DNA of 64,000 nt from Cryptomeria japonica (GCF_030272615.1 NC_081408.1:764292173-764356172); one strand, 5' to 3'; counted from the stretch's first letter, positions 20,650 through 31,539 are shown. Notes: generated by a model from the sequence alone, not told the origin. Numbers and translations are program-made.

Positions 20650-22262
20650 TCTCGGAAAAACAAAGAAGGAGACAAAAATGAAAATGACAGGAAGGAAGCT
20701 AATATTGCAAGTAATATTTTACAAGATGCTTTAATCTTATGTTTGTATAATGTTAATGATTCTTGGGTAATAGATTTTGGGGCTTCATTTCATGCTACAC
20801 CCCATAGAAAATATTTTCTAGATTATGTTCAAGGTGATTTTGGACAGGTATATTTGGGTGATGATGAGCCCTGTCAAATTGTTGGAAAAGGAAAGATAAA
20901 GACCAAGTTGTAGAATGGTAATGACTGGTTTTTGCAGGAGGTAAGACATGTTCCTAATTTAAGAAGAAATTTAATTTCTGTAGGGCAACTAGGTAGTGAA
21001 GGTTACATAGTTACCTTCTCAGACAATATGTGGAAGGTCACTAAAGGATCATTAGTAGTAGCTAAAGGTGCGAAGGTAGGCACGTTATATCTGTGTACTG
21101 GTAACATTACTGCAGTGACAACAACAATAAATGTTGCAAGAACAGATTCGATAATGTGGCACCATAGGCTTGGGCACATGAGTGAGAAAGGGATGAAAAT
21201 CCTTCACTCCAAAAATCTATTGCCAGGACTAAAGAAGTTGATTTAGAGTTTTGTGAAAACTGTGTTTATGGTAAATAGAAAAGAGTCAGATTTCTCAAGG
21301 TTGGGAAAGAAAAGAAGAGTGAGAAGTTAGAGCTTGTACATTCAGATGTATGGGGACCGGCTCAGGTATCATCTCTTGGTGGCTCTTGTTATTATGTTAT
21401 TTTTATTGATGACTCAACCAGAAAAACATAGGTATATTTCCTAAAACAAAAATCAGATGTTTTTGAAACTTTTAAGAAATGGAAAGCTTTGTTTGAGAAT
21501 GAGACAGGGAAAAAGTTGAAGTGTCTCAAATCGGATAATGAAGGTGAGTATTGCAGCAAAGCATTTGAAGATTATTGTTCCTTAAATGAGATTCGAAAGC
21601 AGAAGACAGTTCTAGGAACTCCACAGGAAAATGGTGTGTCAGAGAGAATGAATAGGACTATTATGGAACGTGCGAGGAGCATGAGATTGCATGTTGGATT
21701 GCCCTTACATTTTTGGGCAGATGTTGTACATACTGCTGTTTATTTGATAAATAGAGGACCTTCAACCCCTTTGGATGGTGGTATTCCAGAGGAGGCATGG
21801 ACTGGTAAAAAGGTAAATTATTCTTTTCTAAAAACTTTTGGTTGCGAAGCTTTTGTCCATATTGATAAAGAAAACAGAACCAAGCTTGATGCTAAATCTC
21901 AGAAATGTACCTTCATTGGATATGGGATAGATGAATATGGCTATCGGTTATGGGATTTTGAAAATAAGAAAAAAATTAGAAGTAGAGATGTTATATTCAA
22001 TGAAAAGGTTATGTATAAAGAACAGATGCAAGAAAAGAAGCATGAACAGGACAAACAAGAATATGTGGTGTTGGATGAGATTCCTAAAAATGAAATACCA
22101 CGGGTGCCTGATGCTCAGCAACAACAGATTGTCTCACAAACTCCTGCAAGTGTTAGACGTTCTACGAGGACAAGTAGACCCCCTAAAAGATTTTCTCCTT
22201 CTTTGTATTCTATTTTATTAACGGATTCTGGTGAACCAGAAGAATATGAAGAAGCAATGTAG
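20650..22262 (+). pseudogene. copia pol: protease and integrase part
   Basis: The protease active-site motif reads D-F-G-A-S near 20773; the family has D-S-G or D-T-G, so the catalytic triplet is mutated. A GAG-pre-integrase block (WHHRLGHMSEKGM) follows near 21155. A frameshift near 21235 leads to the integrase core: HSDVWGP, KSDNEGEY and ENGVSERMNRT supply the D, D and E. The chromodomain-less C-terminal end runs to a TAG at 22260. TAG codons near 20911 and in the 21270-21430 region also interrupt it. Confidence 0.9.
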
Positions 22263-23786
22263 GTAGATGCCAAACAACAGTGGGAGCTAGGCATGAAAGA
22301 GGAGATGGACTCCTTGATGAAAAATAAGACTTGGGACTTAGTCCCTTTACCTGCAGAAAAAAGAGTCTTGCCTAACAAATGGGTTTATCGGCTGAAGGAG
22401 GAGGAAGGAGGTCAGAAAAGATATAAGGCCAAACTTGTGGTAAAAGGTTTTGCACAGAAAAAGGGTATAGATTATGATGAAATATTTTCTCCAGTTGTAA
22501 AAATGACTTCAATTAGAACTGTACTTAGTCTTGTGGCTGCAGATGATTTACATCTTGAATAATTAGATGTCAAAACAACTTTTCTCCATGGAGATCTGGA
22601 GGAGGAAATTTACATGTTGCAACCACAGGGATATGAGGTCAAAGGTAAGGAGAACTTGGTGTGCAGGTTGAAGAAAAGTCTGTATGGCCTAAAGCAAGCA
22701 CCCCGACAATGGTATTTAAAATTTGATAGTTTCATGGCTGAACACGGTTATCATAGATGTCATTCTGATCATTATGTACATTTTAAGAGATTTGATAATG
22801 GCAGTTATATTATCCTGTTGCTTTATGTTGATGACATGCTTGTTGCTGGGTCTAACATGCAACATATAAATGATCTTAAACAGAAATTAGCCAGGTCATT
22901 TGCTATGAAGGATTTGGGTGCAGCTAAGCAAATTCTCGGTATGAGGATTACACGGGACAGGAAAAATAGAACCTTGAATTTGTCCCAAAGTGAGTATATA
23001 AAGAAGGTGTTGAAAAGATTTAACATACAGGATGCAAAAGCAGTTAGTACACCTTTGGCTAGTCATTTCAAATTGACTAAGGAGATGTGCCCAAAGGCCC
23101 AGGAAGAGGTTAATAAAATGTCTAACATTTCGTATTCATCAGTTGTTGGCAGTTTGATGTATGCATTGGTATGCACAAGGCCAGATATTGCACATGCAGT
23201 GGGAGTTGTGAGCAGGTTTATGAGTAATCCGGGTATGGAGCATTGGAATGATGTGAAATGGATTCTTCGGTATTTGAAAGGAACTATTACGAAGGCATTA
23301 TGTTTCAAAGGATCTAATGCTGCTCTGAGTGGATTTGTTGACTCTGATCTGGCGGGTGATATTGATTCATGGAGGAGTACTACAGGGTATGTTTTTACTA
23401 TAGGGGGAACTGCAGTCAGTTGGATTTCTAGGCTGCAAAAGGTTGTTGCACTTTCAACCACTGAAGCTGAGTATGTTGCTGCTACATAAGCCAGCAAGGA
23501 GATGATTTGGTTGCAATATTTTCTGAAGGAATTGGGTCAGACACAAGAGGATAGCCCATTGTATACTGATAGCCAGAGTGCCATTCATCTTGCAAAGAAC
23601 TCTGCTTTTCATTCAAGGACAAAGCACATTCAGCTTAGGTACCACTTCATCTGGATTGTTTTGGAGGAGGGTCAGTTACGGCTTGAGAAGATTCACACAA
23701 GTGAGAATCCTACCGATATGTTCACAAAGGTAGTTCCACAGGAGAAGCTGATTTCTTCGTCAGTTTCCGTTGGTCTTCTTGATTGA
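22263..23786 (+). pseudogene. copia pol: reverse transcriptase and RNase H part
   Basis: Motifs in order: NKTWDLVPLP, NKWVYRLK, KARLVVKGF-like KAKLVVKGFAQ, the aspartate block LDVKTTFLHGDLEEEIYM, LKKSLYGLKQAPRQWY and the intact catalytic box YVDDM near 22824. RNase H follows with DSDLAGD, STTEAEY and TDSQSAIHLAKN, then the conserved RTKHI and NPTDMFTK C-terminal blocks. TAA codons at 22560 and near 23487 break the frame, otherwise it is open to TGA 23784. No activity is expected. Confidence 0.93.
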
Positions 23787-23861
23787 TAATTGTGGAATTT
23801 ATACCAGTCAAGTCCTAGTGTTTTATCCAGTGGATGTTGCATGTACAGTGGTGTCGTGTAG

Positions 23862-23926
23862 TATCAGTCTCCAAGTGGGAGATTGTTTGGTGTGGAGCCT
23901 GATCAGTCTCCAAGTGGGAGATTGTT
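23862..23926 (+). repeat. Duplicated polypurine-tract region
   Basis: The 25-base block starting atcagtctccaagtgggaga occurs at 23862 and again at 23902, 40 bases apart. The second copy runs straight into the right LTR, so it is the working polypurine tract; the first is an upstream copy. Confidence 0.85.
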
Positions 23927-24322
23927 GAAATGTGGTGACTGATCAGCAAAGTACTGTACACTCAGCACGTATCCTCGCAGGGGTTCAGGGGCGGTAGCCC
24001 CCAAGAAAAAAAAATTTGCCGTTTTTCGTTGATGAAAACCGACATTGTAATAAAACCCTAAAAAGGCCGACTTTGTTTGTTGCCCTAAAAATGCATGATA
24101 TAAGCGGCTGGGATGCTTAAGGAATTGTAAGGTTGATGTACTGTTTTTGCTGGATAATAAGAAAGATTGGACGGTTGTGTATGGTGGACGTAACCCATTC
24201 TAGGTGAACCACGTTAAATCTCTGTGTTATCTGTGTCCTATTTTATTTCTTTATCTTTCGTATTTAAATCTGCATATAATTGTTAGTTCATATTTGCTTC
24301 GGATCTGCTTGAAACCCTAACA
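23923..24322 (+). repeat. copia 3' LTR (400 bp)
   Basis: It begins TGTTGAAATG after the purine-rich tract and ends CCCTAACA. It is longer than the left LTR by about 24 bases (ggttcaggggcggtagcccc and flanking bases) near 23980. Confidence 0.93.
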
Positions 24323-24590
24323 ATCCTAGGATAGCTAAGAGCAAAGAAGAGAGGCATGGGGTTTAGAGCCATTAAATAGGAAGGAAATTTAGGGCGGAAA
24401 AGTTGGATAAGATCAGACATAATAAATTATAGTAAGTTGGGTTGTACATATAGAGATGAAGCTCTGACATAGGTCGAAGACTACAAACTAATCATGTTTG
24501 CACAATCATTCGGGTAGAGCGAATGCTTTTTGGGATACTTTTTTAAATTTTGGAATTTCCCTTATTTATTTATATTTCTAGAATATTATA
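24323..24590. other. Host flank to the right of the copia element
   Basis: No gene is recognised. By position it is the upstream side of the CAT exon relic on the minus strand, probably intron or intergenic sequence. Confidence 0.35.
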
Positions 24591-24912
24591 AGAAAATCAT
24601 GTATGAAATTTGAAGAATATTATTATAGAGACATTTATTTTTATTTATTTACATCTTTCTTTCTTTAACTACTTCAATTGTTGTTTTAATTTTTTAAAAT
24701 TTATATCTACTAGAAAATCATGTATGAAATTTGAAGAATATTATTATAGAGACATTTATTTTTAGAATGTTATTATTGAATCCATTATTGAAGAAAATCA
24801 TGTATGAAATTTGAAGAATATTATTATAGAGACATTTATTTTTATTTATTTACATCTTTCTTTCTTTAACTACTTCAATTGTTGTTTTAATTTTTTAAAA
24901 TTTATATCTACT
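24591..24912 (+). repeat. Three-part AT-rich direct repeat, 121-bp unit
   Basis: A 121-bp unit starting agaaaatcatgtatgaaatt occupies 24591-24711. A truncated copy (about 55 bp) follows at 24712, and a full copy at 24792-24912. The full copies are almost identical, so the duplication is recent. Confidence 0.88.
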
Positions 24913-25069
24913 AGAAATTGCACTTTAGTGTGCAATGGGTATGATAAAGATAATATGTTGGTCTACTTTTTGCATACATTTGTGTAGTACATGAGGTCTT
25001 TTGGTTTCCATGATGATGTTTTTGCAACAAAGGTATCGATAGAGAAGTGGGACAAATGGAGAAGAATAG

Positions 25070-25320
25070 ATAGAGAGATATAGAGGAAGAGGGAGAGAGA
25101 GAGAGAGAGGTGGGGAGATGGAGTGATAAAGAGATAGATCTAGAGAGAGGGAGAAAAGGGAGAGATAGAGAGAAAGACAAACAAAAAGAAGTAGAGATAG
25201 AGTAATAGAGATGGAGAGAGGGATAAAGAAGTAGGGGGAGATAGATATAAATCTCTCTCTCTTTGTGTGTATATATATATATATATATCAACACACGTAC
25301 ACATACACATACACACACAA
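25070..25320 (+). repeat. Compound microsatellite (GA, TA and CA runs)
   Basis: A purine-rich GA/GAGA region of about 190 bp is followed by (TC)n, (TA)n near 25270-25288 and (CA)n near 25310. Open frames here are only a result of low complexity. Confidence 0.9.
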
Positions 25321-25780
25321 ATACAACTAAATTTATGTGCTACATGAGTTTAATTAGTAGGCCCTTTAACAAATGGTGTTTGCAACAAAGATCTTAGTAG
25401 AGAAGGAATAGTTTCAAATTAACTTTACATCTACTTATAGGGGTCTAAACACAATTGAAATAAAACCTTTAAATGAAGAAGAAAATTAGACTAATACTAA
25501 AAGTTCATGTTATGTTTGTAATAGAGAAAGGGTGAGAGAGATAAGAATACAAGAGAAATAAAATATAATATAATTTAAAATTATATAAATTTTATTATAA
25601 TGTAATTTATATTAAAAAATTATTTTAATAAAAATATAAAATAATATAATTTAATGTATAAATTATATTATAATGCATCCCAACAACAAAAAAATATTAA
25701 ACGATTAAACTCTCAATAGAAATCCATTAAACAAAATTATATTTTTATTTTATCAAAAATTAAACACAATATGTACTAAA
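25321..25780. other. AT-rich non-coding stretch
   Basis: No gene or repeat boundary is seen; ends at the TSD of the LINE fragment that follows. Confidence 0.5.
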
Positions 25781-25792
25781 TTTAAATCAACC
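25781..25792 (+). repeat. Left TSD of short LINE insertion
   Basis: tttaaatcaacc is repeated exactly at 26337-26348. Confidence 0.85.
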
Positions 25793-26336
25793 TGGGAGTC
25801 CTAAAAATCAACTCGGATGGCTCTTCTCGTGGTAATCCTGGTCATGCTGGCATTGGAGGTGTGGGCCGAGATAGCTCTGGGGATGTTCAGTTTATTTTCT
25901 CTGAGTATAAGGGTCTTCATACGAATAATCTTATGGAGGCTCAGGCTATTTTAGTGGCTATGGAGCGGGCCAGTCAGTTGGGTTGGCGAAGGATCATATG
26001 TGAGTCTGACTCCCAGGTTGTGGTGAACTTACTGAAAAGACAGTATATGGATAATGTGAGCTGGCAGCTGGCCTTGATTGTTGAACAAATTCTCACTCTC
26101 TGTGCATCTTTGGAGCATGTTACTTTCAACCATATTCCCCGTGAATGGAATGGTGTGGCTGATTGCTTGGCTAAATGGGCTTCCGATCATATGCATGACT
26201 GGAATTTGGTGGATCGGGGCCATCTGCCCCCGGATTTGTCTCATCAATTGGATCACTTGGTTGATCTTGATAGGGCCATTTAATGGCCTTGCTTTGTAAT
26301 GTTTTCTGGGTTTAATAATATTTTTACCCCTTTATG
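25793..26336 (+). mobile_element. Severely 5'-truncated LINE (544 bp) with open RNase H frame
   Basis: A 12-bp perfect TSD bounds this insert. The frame from about 25795 to TAA 26281-26283 is uninterrupted and encodes an RNase H domain of the RVT_3 type: KINSDGSSRGNPG (first Asp), NNLMEAQAILVAMERA (Glu), CESDSQVVV (second Asp) and PREWNGVADCLAK. All catalytic acids are present. The 3' end lacks a poly(A) and instead ends ataatatttttacccctttatg, resembling the tail at about 43030. There is no promoter or start codon context, so this is a dead-on-arrival copy whose frame has simply not yet decayed. Confidence 0.88.
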
Positions 26337-26348
26337 TTTAAATCAACC
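26337..26348 (+). repeat. Right TSD of short LINE insertion
   Basis: Exact match to 25781-25792. Confidence 0.85.
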
Positions 26349-27109
26349 ATATAAACTTATTTTAAAAATATTAAATTATTAAATTTCTATTATATTTTTA
26401 AAATGTATATTTCCATTATAAATCACATGTCCATATTTTTGTGCCAGCCCTTTATGAGTACCAAGGCCAACACAATGTGCATTAATTTCCTATTAGAGAA
26501 GAATGTCATGTTGTCCACAATGGTGCTGAGAAATTAAAAAGGGCAGTTTGTAGTAAAAGAAATTAAATATCTACGATGTCCAAATTTGAAGAAATTCTAT
26601 TTGTTGTGGTTAATAATGTAGAAAAGAAAAATAATTAGCATTTATTGACTGGAAGATTTTTTTCAAAAATTTTAATTGAAAAAGGAAAAAAAAGCCTAAC
26701 AAAATTAAAAATAACCAATAGAAAAAAAGAAATCTGTAAAAATTAAATTTTATAAATTAGAACCTTCCAAACTAGTATAAATGTTTAATTTCTGCTGGCA
26801 CGAATCTCCAAACAGAAATAATTTCATGAAACTGAAAACATTAGTCTCCTGCCTATAAGGCCTGGACTAATAAACATTTCCAAAAGTTATATGCATCTTT
26901 GAAAAAAAAAAAAATTCAAAAAGTTTTGATAACGAGGTCGCCAAATTCTTAATACCTATGTACATCATTTCAAGGTGAAGAAACAGAAACAGAGAGCAAT
27001 GTATATCATTTGATTTTGTATTAATGATAAATTCAGAACATCAAAAGTAAATGAAGATAACATGGTGAAATCTCTTTTCTTGCAAGATAGAAGCGGCAGG
27101 GAGTTGAAT
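26349..27109. other. AT-rich non-coding stretch
   Basis: No gene or repeat is recognised. Short A-rich runs occur near 26690 and 26900. Confidence 0.5.
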
Positions 27110-27525
27110 ATCTTGGAGAAATTTTCAACAATCAGAATGTTACTGCACTAGGCGCCTTTTAATGTTTCGATCTTCTCATCTAATGGGATAAATCAGATTA
27201 AGAACTCCTTAAATGCTAAATAGAACAGACAAGGACTTGAATGTCTTGACAAATTATCAAGTTTTAGATGAAAACATATTCAAGAATTGTTTTCAATGCA
27301 TGAAAGGTGAGTTCCATTAGCAACTTTGAATATGCCAAATCAAACACCGTTAAGTTGCAGGGATTAAATAGAGTACTATCAGCCCTGCCTTCCATCAAAT
27401 GCCAAGAAGAGCTTCCAGCAAATTTGCTATTTGGTGCTCTGCATCCAGTTGATTTTAGAAGGTTTCAGCTTTTATTAGCCTAAGCCTTCTTTGCTGCTGT
27501 TGCTATTGTTATCCTCATTACCCTT

Positions 27526-28680
27526 CTAGTCTTTCTTTTCATCTGGGTGTATTTTTCTTTTTCTTGAATTTCTTTGGGGATCATTGTTTATATAGGGTGG
27601 GTCTTCAATCTCCCCTTCATCATTCTTGGCTGAATCCATTGTTGAAGTTAGTTCTTTTAATATCTTATCTACTGCAGCAGCTGTATCACCATCTACCTGT
27701 TGCAGCATAGGTTCAATTAGATCGGCCCCTGTAGAACCTGGTGCAAACATAATTAACTCCCCCGAATCATTATCATGCTCCTCCGAATCCTTCATTCTTT
27801 CTTCTGTTCTGTAAGCTGCTCTCTCTTCATCTTCAGAAGAATCACAATCTTTGATCTGCAGGCTATTGTAGTGGGTTCCATTATGATATGACAACAAGAG
27901 AGTACCTGCTGTCTCAAAATTGTTTATGTCAGAAATTTCTACTTGTCCTTGATCAAACCTGTAGACACGAATATTCATGAAGAAGGCCATTGAAGCTGCC
28001 TGAAGCTCCAAATTACCACCCCATTCCGCATCTTGTGACATTTTTGTACAGTATTCTTCAAAACTCCCTGCTTCTCCTTCACTGAGGAAACCTGCAAACT
28101 CTTCAGGATGGCTAACCATGTATTGCACCACTTTCTGACGATACTCTGCATATGATTCTTGGTCACCACACAGCTGATCTGACAGAGCCCTGAACAAACA
28201 GTTGCCATCTCCTCTGATATCCACAATTCTTAGCCCCATTTGAGACAGCTGGGCCCTAAATCCATCCACATTATTCTTACTCTGTTCCACGCTTTTCTGG
28301 CCTTGGCTCACAGAACTTGTGCTTGCAGCCTCATCTTCCTCTTCCTCTTCCACCTCCATCTCTCCCTCTCCCTCTCCCTCCACCTGTACCTCCTCTTCTT
28401 CTTCCTCTGTATCCCCATTATCCTTACTCTGTTCCACGCTTTCCTGGCCTTGGCCCACAGATCTTGTGCTTGCAATGTCATCTTCTTCTTCCTCTTCCTC
28501 TTCCAACTCCACCTCCAGCTTTCCCTCCACCTGTACTTCTCCCTCTCCCTCCACCTGTACCTCCTCTTCTTCCTCTGCCTTGGCCTCTTCTTCTTTATCT
28601 TTATCTTTCCCTTCTTGATGGTTTTCAGGCTCAGGAAGAATATTGGGTTTAGCTCTGGCAACAGTCTTTACCCTGGCCAT
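27526..28680 (-). CDS. Single-OTU-domain deubiquitinase-like protein, paralogue of the 10-kb gene
   Basis: The open frame starts at 28758; I prefer ATG 28680 (MARVKTVARAK), matching the paralogue. Numbers count from 28758. Residues 48-148 form an acidic linker with two copies of a G-Q-x-Q-x-S-V-E-Q-S-K block. One OTU domain spans about 165-303, with D184-G-N-C187 and H296 plus the WGG block, so the catalytic dyad looks intact. A UBA-like segment (STGADLIEPMLQQVDGDTAA) follows near 340-375. The protein stops early at RKRKIHPDEKKD. One extra T in the run near 27551-27556 shifts the frame relative to the paralogue and removes a basic tail of about 20 residues. The likely role is cleavage of ubiquitin chains in nucleus or cytosol. 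The frame is otherwise intact. Confidence 0.82.
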   Translation of the reverse strand: MARVKTVARAKPNILPEPENHQEGKDKDKEEEAKAEEEEEVQVEGEGEVQVEGKLEVELEEEEEEEDDIASTRSVGQGQESVEQSKDNGDTEEEEEEVQVEGEGEGEMEVEEEEEDEAASTSSVSQGQKSVEQSKNNVDGFRAQLSQMGLRIVDIRGDGNCLFRALSDQLCGDQESYAEYRQKVVQYMVSHPEEFAGFLSEGEAGSFEEYCTKMSQDAEWGGNLELQAASMAFFMNIRVYRFDQGQVEISDINNFETAGTLLLSYHNGTHYNSLQIKDCDSSEDEERAAYRTEERMKDSEEHDNDSGELIMFAPGSTGADLIEPMLQQVDGDTAAAVDKILKELTSTMDSAKNDEGEIEDPPYINNDPQRNSRKRKIHPDEKKD

Positions 28681-29200
28681 ACTGAAATCTTGTAAAAAGG
28701 GTGGAATTCTGTCTTCCTCTAGAGAATTTTCTTGCAGATCAACAGGCAGAAAAGTCACCCAAGAGCGTTAGAGCAAGCAAAATGACAAAGAACAACACAA
28801 ACCTACATAAACTTTGTTAACATTGTAACGATTGCTTTTCAAAAAAGTAACAAAGAATATAATTCTCCCAGTCTAGATAATTGCATAAAATTTGAACACA
28901 TCAATGAGTTGGAGAATGAAAGGAACTGATACTCAGAAACATGGAAACTACCAATCTGTAGATCGCAGCAATTGCTGAAGGCCTTAACCTTTCGACCCAT
29001 TCCAATGATCTATAAGGCACAACTACATCATATTTAGGTGACAAATGGTTTGCAATTCAAATCTATAAAATGGTTTGGCAAATTTATACCAAGTATAACA
29101 AACATATTCCTTCTTGTGATCCTAGGTCCTCTTTATGCACAATTATAATCTTTAATATTATCTACACAAAGATATGTGACATAAGTGTGCTTAACATACA
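28681..29200 (-). promoter_or_regulatory. Upstream flank of the single-OTU gene
   Basis: Homologous to 11829-12340, sharing the leader block aacaggcagaaaa and tataattctcccagtct. It contains indels near 28800-28850 relative to the other copies. No individual elements can be defined. Confidence 0.4.
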
Positions 29201-31539
29201 TATCTAGCTCATCATTACAAGGGCTATTTTAATAAATACAAAATCTATATTAACGAAAATAAGATTTATAAGAGTAATATTAGCGGAAGAGCATCAATAA
29301 TCATTTTAGTTAACTTGATGTACTCTAAGCTTCTAAATTTTACATTGGATATCGATGATTTTTGTTTTTTGTTGTTTTCATATGGGTTTCAATCGCTTAT
29401 AGCTATTGTCTCCTCGGCTTTTGGGTGGTAAAGACGAATGTTGTGGGATCTGTAAGGGTCAAGAGTGTTCATTTCAAAGTGTTGCCTGAAACATATTCTC
29501 TATTGTCCCATTACTCGTTCGCTTTGACAACCAAAGAAATTGCACAATTGATCCAATACTTATGCACAAATGTCCCAATAATCACGCTCTATTCATACCA
29601 ATATAGTTGCACAATTGATTTAATTACTAACTTTTTTTTTTCAAGAAAATGGGTGATTATTGTCCCACTAAATGATTTTTTAGTGGGCTTTTAATTAGCA
29701 AAATCCAATGAAGAGTAAATATAACATAGGGAGTAACTAGTGCTCTTCCCCTAATATGTTAAAATCTTGAGCTAAGAACAAGCAATCGAACAATCATAAA
29801 AGATTTTAACAATTAAAATGAAAAAATAAAAAGATTAAAATATATATTAATTATGTTTTTTAATTTTTCATTATATAAATTTTTTTTAAAAAGTTAAATA
29901 TAAATATATCATAAAAATGATAATTAATAATGTCAATACAATGATGTTATAATATAAATAGTTTATTATATTAGATGCAGACAAATGCTCAAGGATTCCA
30001 ATGAAAGCATGTATGCTTACTCACACACATAACAGATACACAGTGTACAAAATGCAGCAAAAATTGTTATTGTCATGAATATGAAGACATGGCTACTTCT
30101 ACAAGAACTATGCCCTTTTATACAAGAAGTTATTTGCTCTTACATACAAAGGTCCTCGTGTAAGTAGATGCCCTTTTATACAAGAAGCTCCTCTTCTATC
30201 CTCAAGTAAGTTGCCTTTCAATAAGTATTTCTTTTTTAATATTTCGAACTATCTAATGGTAGTGTTTTGGGACCACCATAAAGTATCTGTCTATAATGTA
30301 TAAATATAAAATTGATTTATAACTAGTATATCTATATTTTAAAAATATATGTAAAATATGTCGAGAGATATCTTATAATAGAAGATAATCATCTGTAAAA
30401 TAAATGTTCGTCTAAAATACTGAACATCAAGAATACAAATCTATTAAATTCCTGCATGCAAAGAGACAAGTGGCGAGAGTTTTATTTTATTTGGAGTAAT
30501 AAAATAACACCTCCATAAAAGCTGAAACATGTCATATTTCATGCATTTACCCGTCATTTGCATATCAAATTGTTTACGGACATTTTGATATCGTTGTACA
30601 TACCTCTAGACATAAATATATTATGAACAAATTAAAATAGACTTATAAAATACACTATGAACCAATGTATTTTGATTGGCCATATCTGGCTACCCAACTA
30701 CTATGGGACCCTTCCCCTGATAAGGACCCTGAAATCTCGACACCCAAAAATTTGAATCTTCGCCTCCTGTCTTGAATTGTATGGGCACTCAAGATTTCAA
30801 AAATCCCAGTCTCAATTCGTCTACCACCCAAACACACTTGTCTTTAATTCACCAGCCTATAGCCTGCAATAATTGTCCTGTGGCTCTACGTTCTTTATCA
30901 ACCTTGTTGACCCTTTTAGCACCCAATCCCAAAGAACAGATTCTAGCTGCTATAAATCTATCTTATTGGTTTGTATCTCAAGGCCACTGACTGTCTGAGC
31001 TTGTCTATTCATCCTTTCCATCCTGCCATCATGCACCACTACCTCGTTGTTACGGATCTATTAAGCTTTTTACCCAGTACACACATGCATCTAGTCGCAA
31101 ACTCATCTATCCTCATTCCAAACTCATTCATGCATGTGATCTCCATCTAATGTGGAAGGATTCGCACGCCATCGCTTGCATGTCTTCTTCTTTCTGTCCC
31201 CATTCTCTATGTGATTTCAACATTGCACTTTCTTCCTTGGAACTAGGCTTCCCTAGGCAACCGTAGGCAACCCTCACACATGCCCTAGTTTATGGCTCCT
31301 ACAAGATATTGGTCTGAAATATCAAACTCGTATGAGCCATTGCTCACAAGTAAACCTGCTACCAACCTCGAACCATTTATCTAAATGGTCTTAGCCTTTT
31401 TTTGGGTACTTACATTTTTCATATGCCTAGGCCTGCCTTGACTTATTCTTAAACTTGATTGGTTAATAAAACATTTGCATTCTCTCAAACTTGTCCTTCT
31501 TCCATCAAGGTATACAAATCCCTTGTAATTTGAATTTTG
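29201..31539. other. Non-coding stretch
   Basis: No motif-bearing frame is seen in either strand. A 20-base repeat (atgcccttttatacaagaag) occurs at 30110 and 30168. Short frames at 29362-29694 and 30772-30990 have no recognisable features. Confidence 0.45.

Larger units (their letters stand above)
20027..24322 (+). mobile_element. Ty1/copia retrotransposon with both LTRs, inactive
   Basis: This 4296-bp element has LTRs at 20027-20402 and 23923-24322, a PBS TGGTATCAGAGC at 20405-20416 and a polypurine tract before the right LTR. Flanks are gtcct on the left and atcct on the right, compatible with a 5-bp TSD carrying one change. Domain order is zinc knuckle, protease, integrase, reverse transcriptase, RNase H, which defines copia. 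Most of gag is deleted. About a dozen substitutions by eye separate the LTRs, plus a 24-base insertion in the right one, so insertion is not recent. Confidence 0.95.
27110..29200 (-). repeat. Segmental duplication copy C carrying the single-OTU gene
   Basis: The 3' flank (ccttttaatgtttcgatctt... versus ccttttaatgtttcaatctc... near 9890), the gene and about 440 bp of upstream sequence match 9860-12340. The match ends near 29200 on the right. Confidence 0.8.

Noticed and set aside
23063-23497. Minus-strand 144-codon frame
   Set aside because: Antisense of the copia RT/RNase H region.
24911-25318. Minus-strand 135-codon Ser/Leu-rich frame
   Set aside because: It is the translation of the compound GA/TA/CA microsatellite.
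28240-28695. Plus-strand 151-codon frame with Leu/Pro/Ser runs
   Set aside because: Antisense of the GA-rich acidic linker of the single-OTU gene; low complexity only.
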